Source: Spirochaetae bacterium HGW-Spirochaetae-2
GTDB taxonomy: Bacteria > Spirochaetota > Spirochaetia > Sphaerochaetales > Sphaerochaetaceae
Length of the DNA: 42,152 nucleotides
NCBI GenBank assembly: GCA_002839355.1
Contig: PGXW01000037.1
Coordinates: forward strand, 1-42,152
Direction: 5' to 3'
Under the pieces are notes generated by a model that saw only the letters and a list, made by a program, of their open reading frames with translations, was not told the origin of the DNA and made no database searches. Both the position numbers and the translations under genes were made by a program. Of this stretch, positions 9,046 to 17,590 are shown in pieces (the stretch's first letter is position 1; the number at the start of each line of letters is the position of its first letter).

Positions 9046-10323
9046 TCACCGCATCAAGTTCACCAGGAACAACGAAATCTGTGGGAATGCGGATATCAGC
9101 AAACACGCCACCAACAGCATTGCTATGTACGGCCCCTCGTTCCTGATCACCGTGAGGAACGGCTTGTCGAATATCGCGCTGCAGGTGAATATGCTCGTGC
9201 CGAATGGCGGGGTACCCGAGCCGATGGCGACTTGCAGCGTGATGATGATCCCGAGGTGGACCAGGTCGATGCCGGCCGCAACCGCAATAGGCACGAAGAT
9301 GGGAGTAAGGATCAGGATGACGACCACGGCTTCGACGAACATGCAGCTTATGAAGAACAGGATATTCACCACCAATAGGATCATGAACACCGATGGGTCG
9401 CTTCCCAGTATGCTTTCGGTAAACATCTGGGGAACGCGCGCATAGGAGATGACCCAGGAGAAGGCTCCCCCGACCGCGACCAGGATGAAGACGACAGTGG
9501 TGATGATGCCGGTCGACAGCGCGATGCGGTAGATATCGCGGATCTTGATGCTCTTATAGATGAACACTTCGACGATCAGCGCATACAATACGGAGACTGC
9601 AGCAGCCTCGGTCGGGCTGAAGATTCCCGTGTAGATTCCACCCATGATGATCAAGGGAAAGCCGAACGCGAAGAAGCTGTTTTTCGTCGCTTCCCACCGT
9701 TGCGCCCAGGTGGCTTTGGCAATGCTGGGAATCTTCTTCACTTTCGCATAGATGGCGCAATAGATGCCGAACATGATTAGGATGACGATCGCGGGTCCCA
9801 GACCGGCGACGAACAGTTTGCCAATGGAGGCTCCGCTGGCGACTCCGTATACGACCATGCCGAGGCTTGGTGGGATCAGGTAGGCGAGGTTGCTTGAGTT
9901 GATGATCAATGCCATGACTTCGCTGTCGCTGTATCCCCGTTCCAGCAGTTTCTTCCGGACCGGTCGGCCCACCGCCACGACTGTGGCTTGTGTGGAACCG
10001 CTGATGGACCCGAACAATGCGCAGGTCACCGAGGTCGTGGTGGCCATGCCCCCGGGCAAGTGTCCGACAAAACGCTCGACAAAATCCAACAACCGGTTGG
10101 ATGTGTGGCCTGTGCACATGATGTCGGCGGCCAACATGAACATCGGGATCGCCATGAGCACGGGGCTTTGGACGCCCAGGACCATTTGCTGCACCACGGT
10201 GAATATCTTCACATCGGGCATGAATGTCAGCATGTAATAGAGGGTGGAGAACAGCATGGTCATGATCATCGGGAAGCCGAGCAGCAACAATACCACCATG
10301 ATTGCGAGTAGACTAAATACCAT
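9046..10323 (-). CDS. dctM: TRAP transporter large permease, DctM
   Basis: The 425-residue protein is strongly hydrophobic with about 11-12 membrane helices and the DctM family signatures (SIFGSISGSTQATVVAVG-like region and IPPSLGMVVYG near residue 150). It forms the transport channel of the TRAP system in the inner membrane. GGAGG precedes the ATG. Its start overlaps the end of dctQ by 11 bp, so the two are probably translationally coupled. Confidence 0.94.
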   Translation of the reverse strand: MVFSLLAIMVVLLLLGFPMIMTMLFSTLYYMLTFMPDVKIFTVVQQMVLGVQSPVLMAIPMFMLAADIMCTGHTSNRLLDFVERFVGHLPGGMATTTSVTCALFGSISGSTQATVVAVGRPVRKKLLERGYSDSEVMALIINSSNLAYLIPPSLGMVVYGVASGASIGKLFVAGLGPAIVILIMFGIYCAIYAKVKKIPSIAKATWAQRWEATKNSFFAFGFPLIIMGGIYTGIFSPTEAAAVSVLYALIVEVFIYKSIKIRDIYRIALSTGIITTVVFILVAVGGAFSWVISYARVPQMFTESILGSDPSVFMILLVVNILFFISCMFVEAVVVILILTPIFVPIAVAAGIDLVHLGIIITLQVAIGSGTPPFGTSIFTCSAIFDKPFLTVIRNEGPYIAMLLVACLLISAFPQISLFLVNLMR

Positions 10324-10843
10324 TGTTTTCCTCCGTGGCCATCTTTTCGGTGCCGATGTAGACTTGGCTCTCCTTGATGTTCATGACGATGTTCAGCGCA
10401 TATTGTATGGCTCCCAATCCGAAACCTATGGGAACCACCACCACCCTGATCCAGGCCGGCATTTCCAGGGCCGATGTCACCCGTCCGAGCATCTTCGTAT
10501 ATTCGATGTATTCGAAGGCGATGAAGCAGACGTAGATGTATGTGACGCAAGTGACGCTCGATATGAGGATAATCAGAATCTTCTGTACTTTCAGCGGCAC
10601 GGCGTCGAACAAGGCGGACATGCGGATATGGCGGCCCTTCTTGGCTGCATAGCCGATTCCGCTGAAGGTTGCGAGTATGACCAGGGTCACGCCGATCTCG
10701 TCCGCCGCAGGGATGCTGTTCGAGAACACTTTCCGCGCGATCACGTTCGAGATCAGCACGACGGCCATGAGGATAATGCTGGTCCCCAGCAGCCACTCGG
10801 TGAATACGGATACGTAGTCATCGATCTTTTTCAGTATGTTCAT
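10313..10843 (-). CDS. dctQ: TRAP transporter small permease, DctQ
   Basis: The protein of 176 residues has four membrane helices and the DctQ layout, including EIGVTLVILATFSGIGYAAK. The start at 10843 is chosen because GGAGGAGGG lies just upstream; an earlier ATG at 10882 lacks a ribosome binding site and overlaps the -10 box. It is the first gene of the operon dctQ-dctM-dctP-M24-M20-XRE/cupin. Confidence 0.9.
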   Translation of the reverse strand: MNILKKIDDYVSVFTEWLLGTSIILMAVVLISNVIARKVFSNSIPAADEIGVTLVILATFSGIGYAAKKGRHIRMSALFDAVPLKVQKILIILISSVTCVTYIYVCFIAFEYIEYTKMLGRVTSALEMPAWIRVVVVPIGFGLGAIQYALNIVMNIKESQVYIGTEKMATEENNGI

Positions 10844-10881
10844 AGGCCCTCCTCCAGGACGACTCATATTCAACTGTGTCA

Positions 10882-10910
10882 ACTATGAATCATCACTATT
10901 GATTTGTCAA
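10882..10910 (-). promoter_or_regulatory. Candidate promoter of the TRAP operon
   Basis: Read on the minus strand, TTGACA (10910-10905) is separated by 17 bp from CATAGT (10887-10882). The start site would fall near 10875, about 32 nt before the dctQ ATG. ACTATGAATCA and ACTATTGATT occur as a direct repeat inside the promoter and could bind the XRE-cupin regulator (inference). Confidence 0.5.
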
Positions 10911-11123
10911 ATATTTTTTTCATGGATTTTTCTTGTCCCGCAGGACCGTTTTTCCACCAGCCACGTGTGGGAAAGTGCTGTACCCTTTCTCCTACTCTAC
11001 ATCATGCCATCCGCAACACAAAGGGAAAGAATGGTTCAATGGAAATCAAGTGATCCTAGCGATTGTATCAATTGATAGGAGGCCCTCGCAGTCTTGTGGA
11101 TGCGGAGTGTCCACTATATGGAA
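10911..11123. other. Spacer between dctQ promoter and DUF4143 cassette 2
   Basis: No credible gene is seen. The only feature noted is the 12-bp perfect palindrome TATCAATTGATA at 11066-11077, followed by AGGAGG with no open frame worth calling after it. Confidence 0.4.
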
Positions 11124-11170
11124 ATTTTGTATACAAATTTGTAAACACGTGCCAGGTACTTGCGAAGCAA
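11124..11170. repeat. Dispersed repeat, copy R3 (left of DUF4143 gene 2)
   Basis: This 47-bp copy (TTTGTATACAAA, then GTGCCAGGTAC, then TTGCGAAGCAA) is identical over all 47 bases to 12762-12808. It lies in the same orientation on the other side of the DUF4143 gene. Compared with R1 and R2, the GTACC half is changed to GTGCC. Confidence 0.9.
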
Positions 11171-11176
11171 TAAAGT

Positions 11177-11241
11177 CGGAAGCAAAACGATAATATTTTC
11201 GGAAGTAAAACATTGATATTATCGGAAGCAAAGGATACAAT
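11177..11241 (+). promoter_or_regulatory. Promoter of DUF4143 gene 2 overlapped by three 23-bp direct repeats
   Basis: CGGAAG(C/T)AAA recurs at 11177, 11200 and 11223, exactly 23 bp apart, so the copies lie on nearly the same DNA face. TTGATA (11213-11218) and TACAAT (11236-11241) with a 17-bp spacer form a good sigma-70 promoter, and the third repeat sits in the spacer. The start site would be near 11248. The arrangement suggests a regulator binding as an array over the promoter. Confidence 0.65.
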
Positions 11242-11268
11242 ACGTTCGCAGGAAAGGAGGAATCCCAC

Positions 11269-12546
11269 ATGGAAAGACGTACCTATCTCAAGCGCATTGC
11301 CGATCAACTCTTACAAGAGAGACTCCGCTCAAGTGGTGCGGTTTTGGTCGAAGGTCCAAAATGGTGTGGGAAAACGGCAACTGCAACGAGAGCATCAAAA
11401 AGCCAACTATTCATGCAGGATCCTGACAAGTCAGCCTCGTACCTCATGGCAGCTGACACAAAACCTTCCCTTCTATTGCAGGGAGACACGCCCCGCCTGC
11501 TCGATGAGTGGCAAAGCGCACCTGTTCTGTGGGATGCCGTACGGTTCATGGTCGATCAGCGGGGAGGAAGACCCGGCCAGTTCATTCTGACAGGATCGGC
11601 GGTGCCAAAGGATGAATCTGTACAACATACAGGGACTGGGCGTATCTCCCGTCTTATGATGCGCCCCATGAGCCTGTTCGAATCTCTGGAGTCGAATGGC
11701 ATGGTTTCGCTGAAATCGTTGTTTGATGGGAAGAGTGATCTCGAGGGGTTTTCAGATGTGTCCATAGAACGCATAGCTTCTGCCATTGTCCGGGGAGGAT
11801 GGCCGGCTTCCATCGGCGATGAAGAGAGCATCGCGTTGCGCCATGCGGTGGATTATGTGGAGGCAGTCATCAATGCGGATATTTCCGGGGTGGATGGCGT
11901 GGACAAGAATCCTGCCCGGGTACGGGCATTGATGCGCTCCTATGCCAGAAACATAGCGACGGTGGCCACGATCAGGACAATCCATGACGATATTGCCCTA
12001 GGCGATGCCGATACAAGCGTTTCAGAGAAAACGATCAGCCAGTATCTGACTGCATTGGACCGTATCTTCGTCACGGAGAATCTTCCTGCCTGGAATCCCG
12101 TGCTACGCTCCAAGACGGCAATCAGGACTTCAGTGAAACGACATTTTGTGGATCCTTCGATTGCAACAGCCGTGATGCGGCTCACCCCTTCCCGTTTGCT
12201 CGAGGATTTCCAGTATTTTGGATTTCTCTTCGAATCCCTCTGTACAAGAGACCTGCGAGTCTACGCTGAAGCCATCGACGGACAGGTTTTCCACTATCGT
12301 GATGCAAGCGGACTGGAATCGGATACCGTGGTGTGTCTCAACGACGGCAGGTGGGCTCCGATCGAAGTGAAACTCGGCACCAAGGAGATCGAGGAAGCGG
12401 CAGAACATCTGCTGGAGCTGAAAGCCAAGGTAGATACCAAGAAGATGAAGGAACCCTCGTTTCTGATGATTCTTACAGGAACCGAGTTTGCCTATCGCCG
12501 TGATGATAGTGTGCTGGTAGTGCCGATCGGATGCTTGAAGGATTGA
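11269..12546 (+). CDS. AAA ATPase with DUF4143 domain, copy 2
   Basis: The 425-residue protein has the same layout as the product of the gene at 3406: Walker A GPKWCGKT at residues 29-36, Walker B in LLDEWQSAP, a middle helical region and a C-terminal DUF4143 domain ending in PIEVKLG and a VVPIG stretch. AAGGAGG lies eight bases before the ATG. The two proteins align along their whole length with clear divergence, so they are old paralogues and not a recent duplication. The function of the family is unknown. It is bracketed by R3 and R4 and preceded by an iteron-like promoter. Confidence 0.9.
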   Translation: MERRTYLKRIADQLLQERLRSSGAVLVEGPKWCGKTATATRASKSQLFMQDPDKSASYLMAADTKPSLLLQGDTPRLLDEWQSAPVLWDAVRFMVDQRGGRPGQFILTGSAVPKDESVQHTGTGRISRLMMRPMSLFESLESNGMVSLKSLFDGKSDLEGFSDVSIERIASAIVRGGWPASIGDEESIALRHAVDYVEAVINADISGVDGVDKNPARVRALMRSYARNIATVATIRTIHDDIALGDADTSVSEKTISQYLTALDRIFVTENLPAWNPVLRSKTAIRTSVKRHFVDPSIATAVMRLTPSRLLEDFQYFGFLFESLCTRDLRVYAEAIDGQVFHYRDASGLESDTVVCLNDGRWAPIEVKLGTKEIEEAAEHLLELKAKVDTKKMKEPSFLMILTGTEFAYRRDDSVLVVPIGCLKD

Positions 12547-12587
12547 TTCGACATAATTCTGATAGTCCGCGAACTGCGCACTCCAGC

Positions 12588-12750
12588 AGCTGTCACACCA
12601 GTTTCCGCATAGGCGGTCATGAGGGGGGGGCTGTGCCAGATGAACCTCCCCTCCTCTGTGCGCCTGTCGGCATATGGGAAGCGGTTCCGATATCGCCTTT
12701 CATAGCCAAACGGAGCGAGCGGGAAGATGCAGGTACCGTGGAGTGATCGA
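12588..12750. repeat. Composite repeat A, internally deleted copy
   Basis: It begins with AGCTGTCACA and continues through GGTCATGA and a run of eight G (12623-12630), CTGTGCCAGATGA and GCGCCTGTCGGC. It then jumps to ATATGGGAAGCGG, lacking the roughly 110-bp GC-rich core present in copies B and C. The stretch 12690-12713 recurs inverted at 7821-7845. It is followed directly by repeat R4, so the two form one compound unit after DUF4143 gene 2. Confidence 0.75.
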
Positions 12751-12760
12751 AGGTATCAAT

Positions 12761-12808
12761 TATTTTGTATACAAATTTGTAAACACGTGCCAGGTACTTG
12801 CGAAGCAA
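12761..12808. repeat. Dispersed repeat, copy R4 (right of DUF4143 gene 2)
   Basis: This is the same-orientation partner of R3, identical from 12762 to 12808, with the TTTGTATACAAA and GTGCCAGGTAC blocks. It ends 4 bp from the LacI gene stop codon, the same placement that R2 has relative to the XRE-cupin gene. Confidence 0.9.
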
Positions 12809-12812
12809 AGCG

Positions 12813-13802
12813 CTACAAACTGCCACCTTCAATAATTCTGGGAGCAAAAAAGACACACTTCGAAATCCTTTGCTGCTTCCGGACACTCTCCTTTACAAGG
12901 ATTGCAGCTTCCCTCCCCATCGCCCTGCTATGATAGTCAACACTGGTAAGAGTAGGTGTGATCAAAGTGCAAGCGTTGCTTCCGTTCATCGAAATAATGT
13001 GAATATCTTTTCCAACGACAATATGTTCCTCGGCAAGTGCTTTGATCACGCCGATACCGATTGGATCGGTTGCAGCAAAGATTGCCTCGGGGAGGGGACC
13101 CTTGTTTCTTTTCAGGTACTCCTTCATGCGCCGATAACCCGCATCGAAGCCGAAACCATCACATTCAAGATACTCCTTGAGAACAAGTTCCCGATGTAGC
13201 TCCAAGTAATGCATGACATGGGTAATTTTCAGGTATTCCTGAGGAATTTGATAATGATCCTTGCCGTCAAGAAACAAGAGCTGCCTATATCCCTTCTCCT
13301 TGAGAGCATCCAAGGCGAGATTCACACAGAGATTGACATTATAGGTAACCGTATTGAAACACTCCGGATAGAAATTCAGCTTCCCCACGAAGACAATGTT
13401 GTCATTTCTAACAAACTTCATAATCTGTTCGATATCCGCCGATCGGTAATTGCCTATGACGATAACCCCAGAGTATATCTTATCCTCGACTTCCAACTTG
13501 GAAATTGATACGAATCGGCATATATCTCCATTCATTGCAATTATTTCTTCTATTCCACTCCGGATAGAGAAATAGTACCCGTTATCCACATGGTCGTGGA
13601 AGTGATCTTCCTTGTGGATTACAAGGAACTCTTCACTTTTGTCCAATGCCTTCAATTTCGGGTAACCCAAAGCGAGTGCGGTTTCATAGATTTTTTTACC
13701 CGTTTCAGTTGAAATCGATAGTGAAGGATCTTTGTTGAGGCAACGTGAGACAGTTGCGGGAGAAACATTGGCTGCCTCGGCAATATCCTTGATACGAACC
13801 AT
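12813..13802 (-). CDS. LacI-family transcriptional regulator
   Basis: The 329-residue protein has an N-terminal LacI helix-turn-helix (IKDIAEAANVSPATVSRCLN, residues 3-22) and a periplasmic-binding-protein-like effector domain. The ATG at 13802 has GAGG five bases away; a GTG at 13808 is also possible. It overlaps the stop region of the glycerophosphodiesterase gene and closes the Ugp-like operon, so it is the probable repressor of that operon. The effector is likely a glycoside or phosphodiester breakdown product (inference). Confidence 0.9.
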   Translation of the reverse strand: MVRIKDIAEAANVSPATVSRCLNKDPSLSISTETGKKIYETALALGYPKLKALDKSEEFLVIHKEDHFHDHVDNGYYFSIRSGIEEIIAMNGDICRFVSISKLEVEDKIYSGVIVIGNYRSADIEQIMKFVRNDNIVFVGKLNFYPECFNTVTYNVNLCVNLALDALKEKGYRQLLFLDGKDHYQIPQEYLKITHVMHYLELHRELVLKEYLECDGFGFDAGYRRMKEYLKRNKGPLPEAIFAATDPIGIGVIKALAEEHIVVGKDIHIISMNGSNACTLITPTLTSVDYHSRAMGREAAILVKESVRKQQRISKCVFFAPRIIEGGSL

Positions 13803-13804
13803 AA

Positions 13805-14542
13805 TCACCTCTTCCTGTCTAGAAATATCTCGGGTTCATCAAATTCAAACATATCAACGTTTGACTCTATTGCGTAGTCAATAAGTTGCTGCTCTCGCAA
13901 GATTGCACCAGAGACATAATACCCGCTTCTCTGCAATAGTGCAATTTCATCTTTCCTGAGATTACTGACAAACGAAAGATACACCATCGCATGCATGTCG
14001 CGCATGAGGGAGACAGGATCCTCAGGAATGAACGGGACGATCAGTCCAATCTCGAATTCAGGATTCAATCGCTTCAAGGCAGTGAGAGCCCGATAGTTCA
14101 CACCAAAGGCTTCCACCTGCCCCACCATATCCGAACCTTTCACAATCTCATTCATGAGAGGCATGAGTTCCAGTTCAGAGGAACTGGTTTGGTAGTAATG
14201 GCTCTTGATCTCCAGGGCAAAGTACACACCGTGCTCTCTCCCCCATCGCATGACACGCTCCAGTGTGGGAATCTTGTAGCTTTGGCTGAGTTCAGCATAG
14301 GAATAATCCTGCACCAAGCCGGGAAGCCCGGTTTTCTCAAAGATATCGATATCGTGAAAAATCACAGGAATCTTATCCCGGGTAAGCTGCACATCGATCT
14401 CAAGATAGTCGGCTCCACGTGAAAGGCCCTTCTCCATTGCTGGAATGGAGTTTTCCTGCTCTTCACACCTGCAGCCCCGATGACCTCCAATGAGCGGAAA
14501 CCCGTTGCCTTCCCTCCGATGTCGTTCCAATAAGCTTCGCAC
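13805..14542 (-). CDS. ugpQ: Glycerophosphodiester phosphodiesterase
   Basis: The 245-residue protein shows the GDPD signature: GHRG (about residue 19), EEQENSIPAMEKGL, YLEIDVQLTRD and FHDIDI. The start is GTG with AGGAG six bases upstream. The enzyme cleaves glycerophosphodiesters to glycerol-3-phosphate and an alcohol. No signal peptide is seen, so it acts in the cytoplasm on imported substrate, as UgpQ does. It follows the transporter ATPase by 11 bp. Confidence 0.88.
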   Translation of the reverse strand: MRSLLERHRREGNGFPLIGGHRGCRCEEQENSIPAMEKGLSRGADYLEIDVQLTRDKIPVIFHDIDIFEKTGLPGLVQDYSYAELSQSYKIPTLERVMRWGREHGVYFALEIKSHYYQTSSSELELMPLMNEIVKGSDMVGQVEAFGVNYRALTALKRLNPEFEIGLIVPFIPEDPVSLMRDMHAMVYLSFVSNLRKDEIALLQRSGYYVSGAILREQQLIDYAIESNVDMFEFDEPEIFLDRKR

Positions 14543-14553
14543 GAGACGCTCCT

Positions 14554-15648
14554 CTAGAAAAGGACGCAGTTCCTTCCCCCTGGCATTTCAAACACATTGT
14601 AGCTGGTGCCTAGACAAAGATACACATACCCCTTATGCTTCGCGAGTGCCTTAAGCTGTTCATAGCGGGACTTGTCGTGGTAGGAGATGCGCAACCCATC
14701 ATTTCCTACAGTCCCGTAGACCAAAAGCTCTTTTCCAAGGTTCTCAACGAGACGCACCTGCATGGAAAGGGGGTGGTCTTCATCCTGTTCAAATACGAAT
14801 GACATGTGATGGGCGCGGATGCCAAGTTTGACCTGTTTGCCGGCAAGCTCGGTATCCAATTTCATCGCACACCGCAACGGCACACCACCAAGGGAGAAAT
14901 GTGTAGCATCAAGCATAGTCGCATGCAGGAAATTCATAGGTGGGTTGCCCATGAAATTTGCGACAAACAGGTTGTTCGGGCACTCATAGAGCATGTCCGG
15001 GGTATTGTACTGTTGGATTTCCCCACCGTCGAGGATAGCTATCTTGTCAGCAAGCGCCATCGCTTCCTCCTGGTCGTGGGTGACCAGGATCGCGGTAACA
15101 CCAAGTTCCTGCTGTATGCTCTTGATGACTTCACGGATTTCTATTTTCAACCGTGCATCGAGATTCGACATCGGCTCATCCAGCAGGAGTATCTTCGGCT
15201 CCTTCACAATTGCACGACACAGAGCCACCCGCTGTTGCTGGCCACCTGAAAGTTGGGCTGGTTTTCTGTCCAGCAGATGGGCTATCTGAAGCTTATTCGC
15301 CACTTCCCTGGCTTTTCCATATCTTTCTTCCTTCGATACACCCTTCTGCTTCAATGGGAAGGCAATATTGTCGAGGACCGAGAGGTGGGGATAGAGCGCA
15401 TAGGATTGAAATACCATACCGATGTTCCGATCTTTGGGGACCGCTTTCGTGACATCCTTGCCATCGAACAGAATCGTTCCCTCCGTAGGATCGAGCAACC
15501 CGGCCAAACAGTTGAGTGTCGTGGATTTTCCGCACCCCGAAGGTCCCAACAGGGCTATGAATTGTCCATCCTCAATTCTCAGATTGAATTTTTCCAACGC
15601 GACCACATTATGGTCGAAGACTTTTTTCAGGTTATTGATTTCAATCAT
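14554..15648 (-). CDS. ugpC: ABC transporter ATP-binding protein, UgpC/MalK type
   Basis: The 364-residue protein contains Walker A (GPSGCGKST, about residue 35), the signature LSGGQQQRV, Walker B (ILLLDEP) and a C-terminal OB-fold regulatory domain (about 240-364), as in MalK/UgpC. It shares 4 bp with the stop of the upstream permease gene. With the two permeases and the binding protein it makes a CUT1-type importer. The neighbouring GDPD suggests glycerophosphodiesters or glycerol-3-phosphate, but oligosaccharides cannot be excluded. Confidence 0.92.
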   Translation of the reverse strand: MIEINNLKKVFDHNVVALEKFNLRIEDGQFIALLGPSGCGKSTTLNCLAGLLDPTEGTILFDGKDVTKAVPKDRNIGMVFQSYALYPHLSVLDNIAFPLKQKGVSKEERYGKAREVANKLQIAHLLDRKPAQLSGGQQQRVALCRAIVKEPKILLLDEPMSNLDARLKIEIREVIKSIQQELGVTAILVTHDQEEAMALADKIAILDGGEIQQYNTPDMLYECPNNLFVANFMGNPPMNFLHATMLDATHFSLGGVPLRCAMKLDTELAGKQVKLGIRAHHMSFVFEQDEDHPLSMQVRLVENLGKELLVYGTVGNDGLRISYHDKSRYEQLKALAKHKGYVYLCLGTSYNVFEMPGGRNCVLF

Positions 15649-16493
15649 ACGGTGCCTTTGCCTCCTCCAATGTTCCCTTCCATCAATTGCTTCTGAGTGA
15701 TTACGAAAAAAGTAATGACAGGAATCATGTACACGATTCCCATCGCAGCTATGACGCTATAGGGGGCAATCATCTGCTCATTGCGCGTGAGTGCACGGAT
15801 ATAGGTTGCAACCACAGGTGTCTTGTTTCCGAAAAGTAGCGTATTGAACAGGATAAAGTTCGACCACGCTGACAAAAAGGAGAATACGGCGATGGAGACT
15901 ATCCCCGGCTTGACCAAATAGATGATCACCTGCCTGAATCCTGAGAATCGGGTGCAGCCATCAACCAACGTGGAATTCTCAATATCCCTCGGAATGGCAT
16001 CGAAGAAGTTCTTGATGATGAATGTGGAGCCTGGGAGCCGAAAGGCCAAGGCTACAAAAACAACACCCTTCAGGGTATTGACGATATGCAAGGCCATAAG
16101 CACATACAGGACGGCAATCAACAGGAGCAGCGTGGGAAACATCCTGAGAACCAACAGGGAAGTCTGGATAGTCTTTCTCCCGACAAATCGCAATCGTGAG
16201 AGGGCATATCCTGCAAGCATGCTGATCACAACCTCCGAGCTTGTCACTCCAAAGGTGAAGACAACGGAGTTCTTCAGGGCTGGAAGCATCGATTTGATGG
16301 TCGTCTGGTCACGAAGTTTCATTTCACCCCAGACAAAACTGAAGTTTTCCAGGGTAAAGCTACCATCCTTGAAAAATGCCATCGAAAAGAAGATGACAAA
16401 CATGAATACAATGGGCAGGATGAAAGCGAACATGACCGCGATAGCAATAGTCTGTTTCTTTCTCTCAGACTGTGTCAGGTTTTGATATGCCAT
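15645..16493 (-). CDS. ugpE: ABC transporter permease, UgpE/MalG type
   Basis: The 282-residue protein has six predicted membrane helices and the inner-membrane permease EAA motif near residue 180 (DGCTRFSGFRQVIIYLVKPG). That motif docks the ATPase. It begins one base after the stop of the other permease gene and overlaps the ATPase start by 4 bp. Confidence 0.92.
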   Translation of the reverse strand: MAYQNLTQSERKKQTIAIAVMFAFILPIVFMFVIFFSMAFFKDGSFTLENFSFVWGEMKLRDQTTIKSMLPALKNSVVFTFGVTSSEVVISMLAGYALSRLRFVGRKTIQTSLLVLRMFPTLLLLIAVLYVLMALHIVNTLKGVVFVALAFRLPGSTFIIKNFFDAIPRDIENSTLVDGCTRFSGFRQVIIYLVKPGIVSIAVFSFLSAWSNFILFNTLLFGNKTPVVATYIRALTRNEQMIAPYSVIAAMGIVYMIPVITFFVITQKQLMEGNIGGGKGTV

Positions 16494-17375
16494 TTATTCC
16501 TCACTTTCCACTCTCGTCTTCGAGGCGAACATCCAAAGAAGCATGATCATGAACACCACGAGTATCAGAAGGACCGAAATGGCAGCTCCATATCCATATT
16601 GCTGGTCAATGAAAGCCTTATGATAGGCGCTCAATGCCCAGACTTCGGTCCGATTGAGTGGACCGCCATTTGTGATAAGCAGGATATTCAGATAATTGGT
16701 CATGAGCCCCAACGTTTCCCACATGATGATGAACTTGATGTGTGGCTGGATATTCGGAATGATGATGGTCTTCACAATCTCCCATTCACTCGCACCATCT
16801 ACATGTGCTGCCTTGAATTGATTTTCCGGAATACTCCTGATTGCTGACGAGAAGATGATTGCTCCATAGGCAAGCGATACAACCACTTGTGCGAGTATGA
16901 TAACTTGGAATGGATATTTGGCGATCCAGTTTACGCTGATGAAATCATTCTTGAACAAGCGGATGAAATTATTGATGAATCCCGAATCGCTCGCATCAAG
17001 ATACCAAATCCAGAGCACCGAATACACCACAGAAGGAGTAATCAAGGGAATCATGATGATGGACTTGAAGAAACTTGCCCACCCATCACTTCGTATGAAA
17101 TAGGTGGTAAGCGTCGCAATGAACAGATCGAGTACGACGATGATACACATCGAAACGACAATATAGAGAACGGTATTTCTCAATATGAGAAACGTGTTCG
17201 GATCTTTGAATATCTTTCCATAGTTCTCGAATCCGACGAATTCCCAGATGAAGGAACCATCAAGATTCGAAAACGACATCACGATGGTGAGTATTGCCGG
17301 TGCAATGTAGAAAATGGAAATTAGTATAAGAAAAGGAGAAAGAAACACATATCCTTGTAAATTCTTACCTTGCAT
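16494..17375 (-). CDS. ugpA: ABC transporter permease, UgpA/MalF type
   Basis: The protein of 293 residues has six membrane helices and an EAA motif (HVDGASEWEIVKTIIIPN, about residue 200). ATG at 17375 is chosen with AAGGAA upstream; a TTG at 17390 would add five residues. It lies downstream of the binding-protein gene across a 250-bp spacer holding a stem-loop and a group II intron relic. Confidence 0.9.
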   Translation of the reverse strand: MQGKNLQGYVFLSPFLILISIFYIAPAILTIVMSFSNLDGSFIWEFVGFENYGKIFKDPNTFLILRNTVLYIVVSMCIIVVLDLFIATLTTYFIRSDGWASFFKSIIMIPLITPSVVYSVLWIWYLDASDSGFINNFIRLFKNDFISVNWIAKYPFQVIILAQVVVSLAYGAIIFSSAIRSIPENQFKAAHVDGASEWEIVKTIIIPNIQPHIKFIIMWETLGLMTNYLNILLITNGGPLNRTEVWALSAYHKAFIDQQYGYGAAISVLLILVVFMIMLLWMFASKTRVESEE

Positions 17376-17404
17376 GGAAGTTCCTTTCAATCGGTAGGAG
17401 GATT

Positions 17405-17585
17405 AGCCATTGTGGTTCACCCATCTTCCCTCAGAACCGTGCATACCGTCCGGCATACGGCTCCTCGTCAGTTTACACGCTCTCCGGCATTCTTACCAGA
17501 GACCCATCGCCAACCCTTCTCACCGAGCGCTCTATCGCACTGTATGACAGTTGCTCCTTGTGGTGAAAGCTCATACCGGGCGCAC
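17405..17585 (-). mobile_element. Group II intron relic without an encoded protein
   Basis: On the minus strand the element opens with GTGCGCCCGG (5' G at 17585), the group II GTGYG start. About 120 nt later it shows a domain V-like hairpin at 17463-17434: GAGCCGT pairs with ACGGTTC, with a GC bulge and an ATGCC/GGTAT upper stem. CTGAGGGAAG follows, as in many bacterial introns. Domain V is about 30 nt and not 34, and its GGAC loop is not a GNRA tetraloop. The total of about 180 nt leaves no room for a reverse transcriptase or a full domain I, so it is an internally deleted, probably inactive intron. It stands directly after a stem-loop, the target preference of class C introns. The 3' end is approximate. 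Confidence 0.6.
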
Positions 17586-17590
17586 CACTT

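Noticed and set aside
7688-9445. A 585-codon plus-strand frame
   Set aside because: It is antisense to the M24, dctP and dctM genes and only reflects their codon bias.
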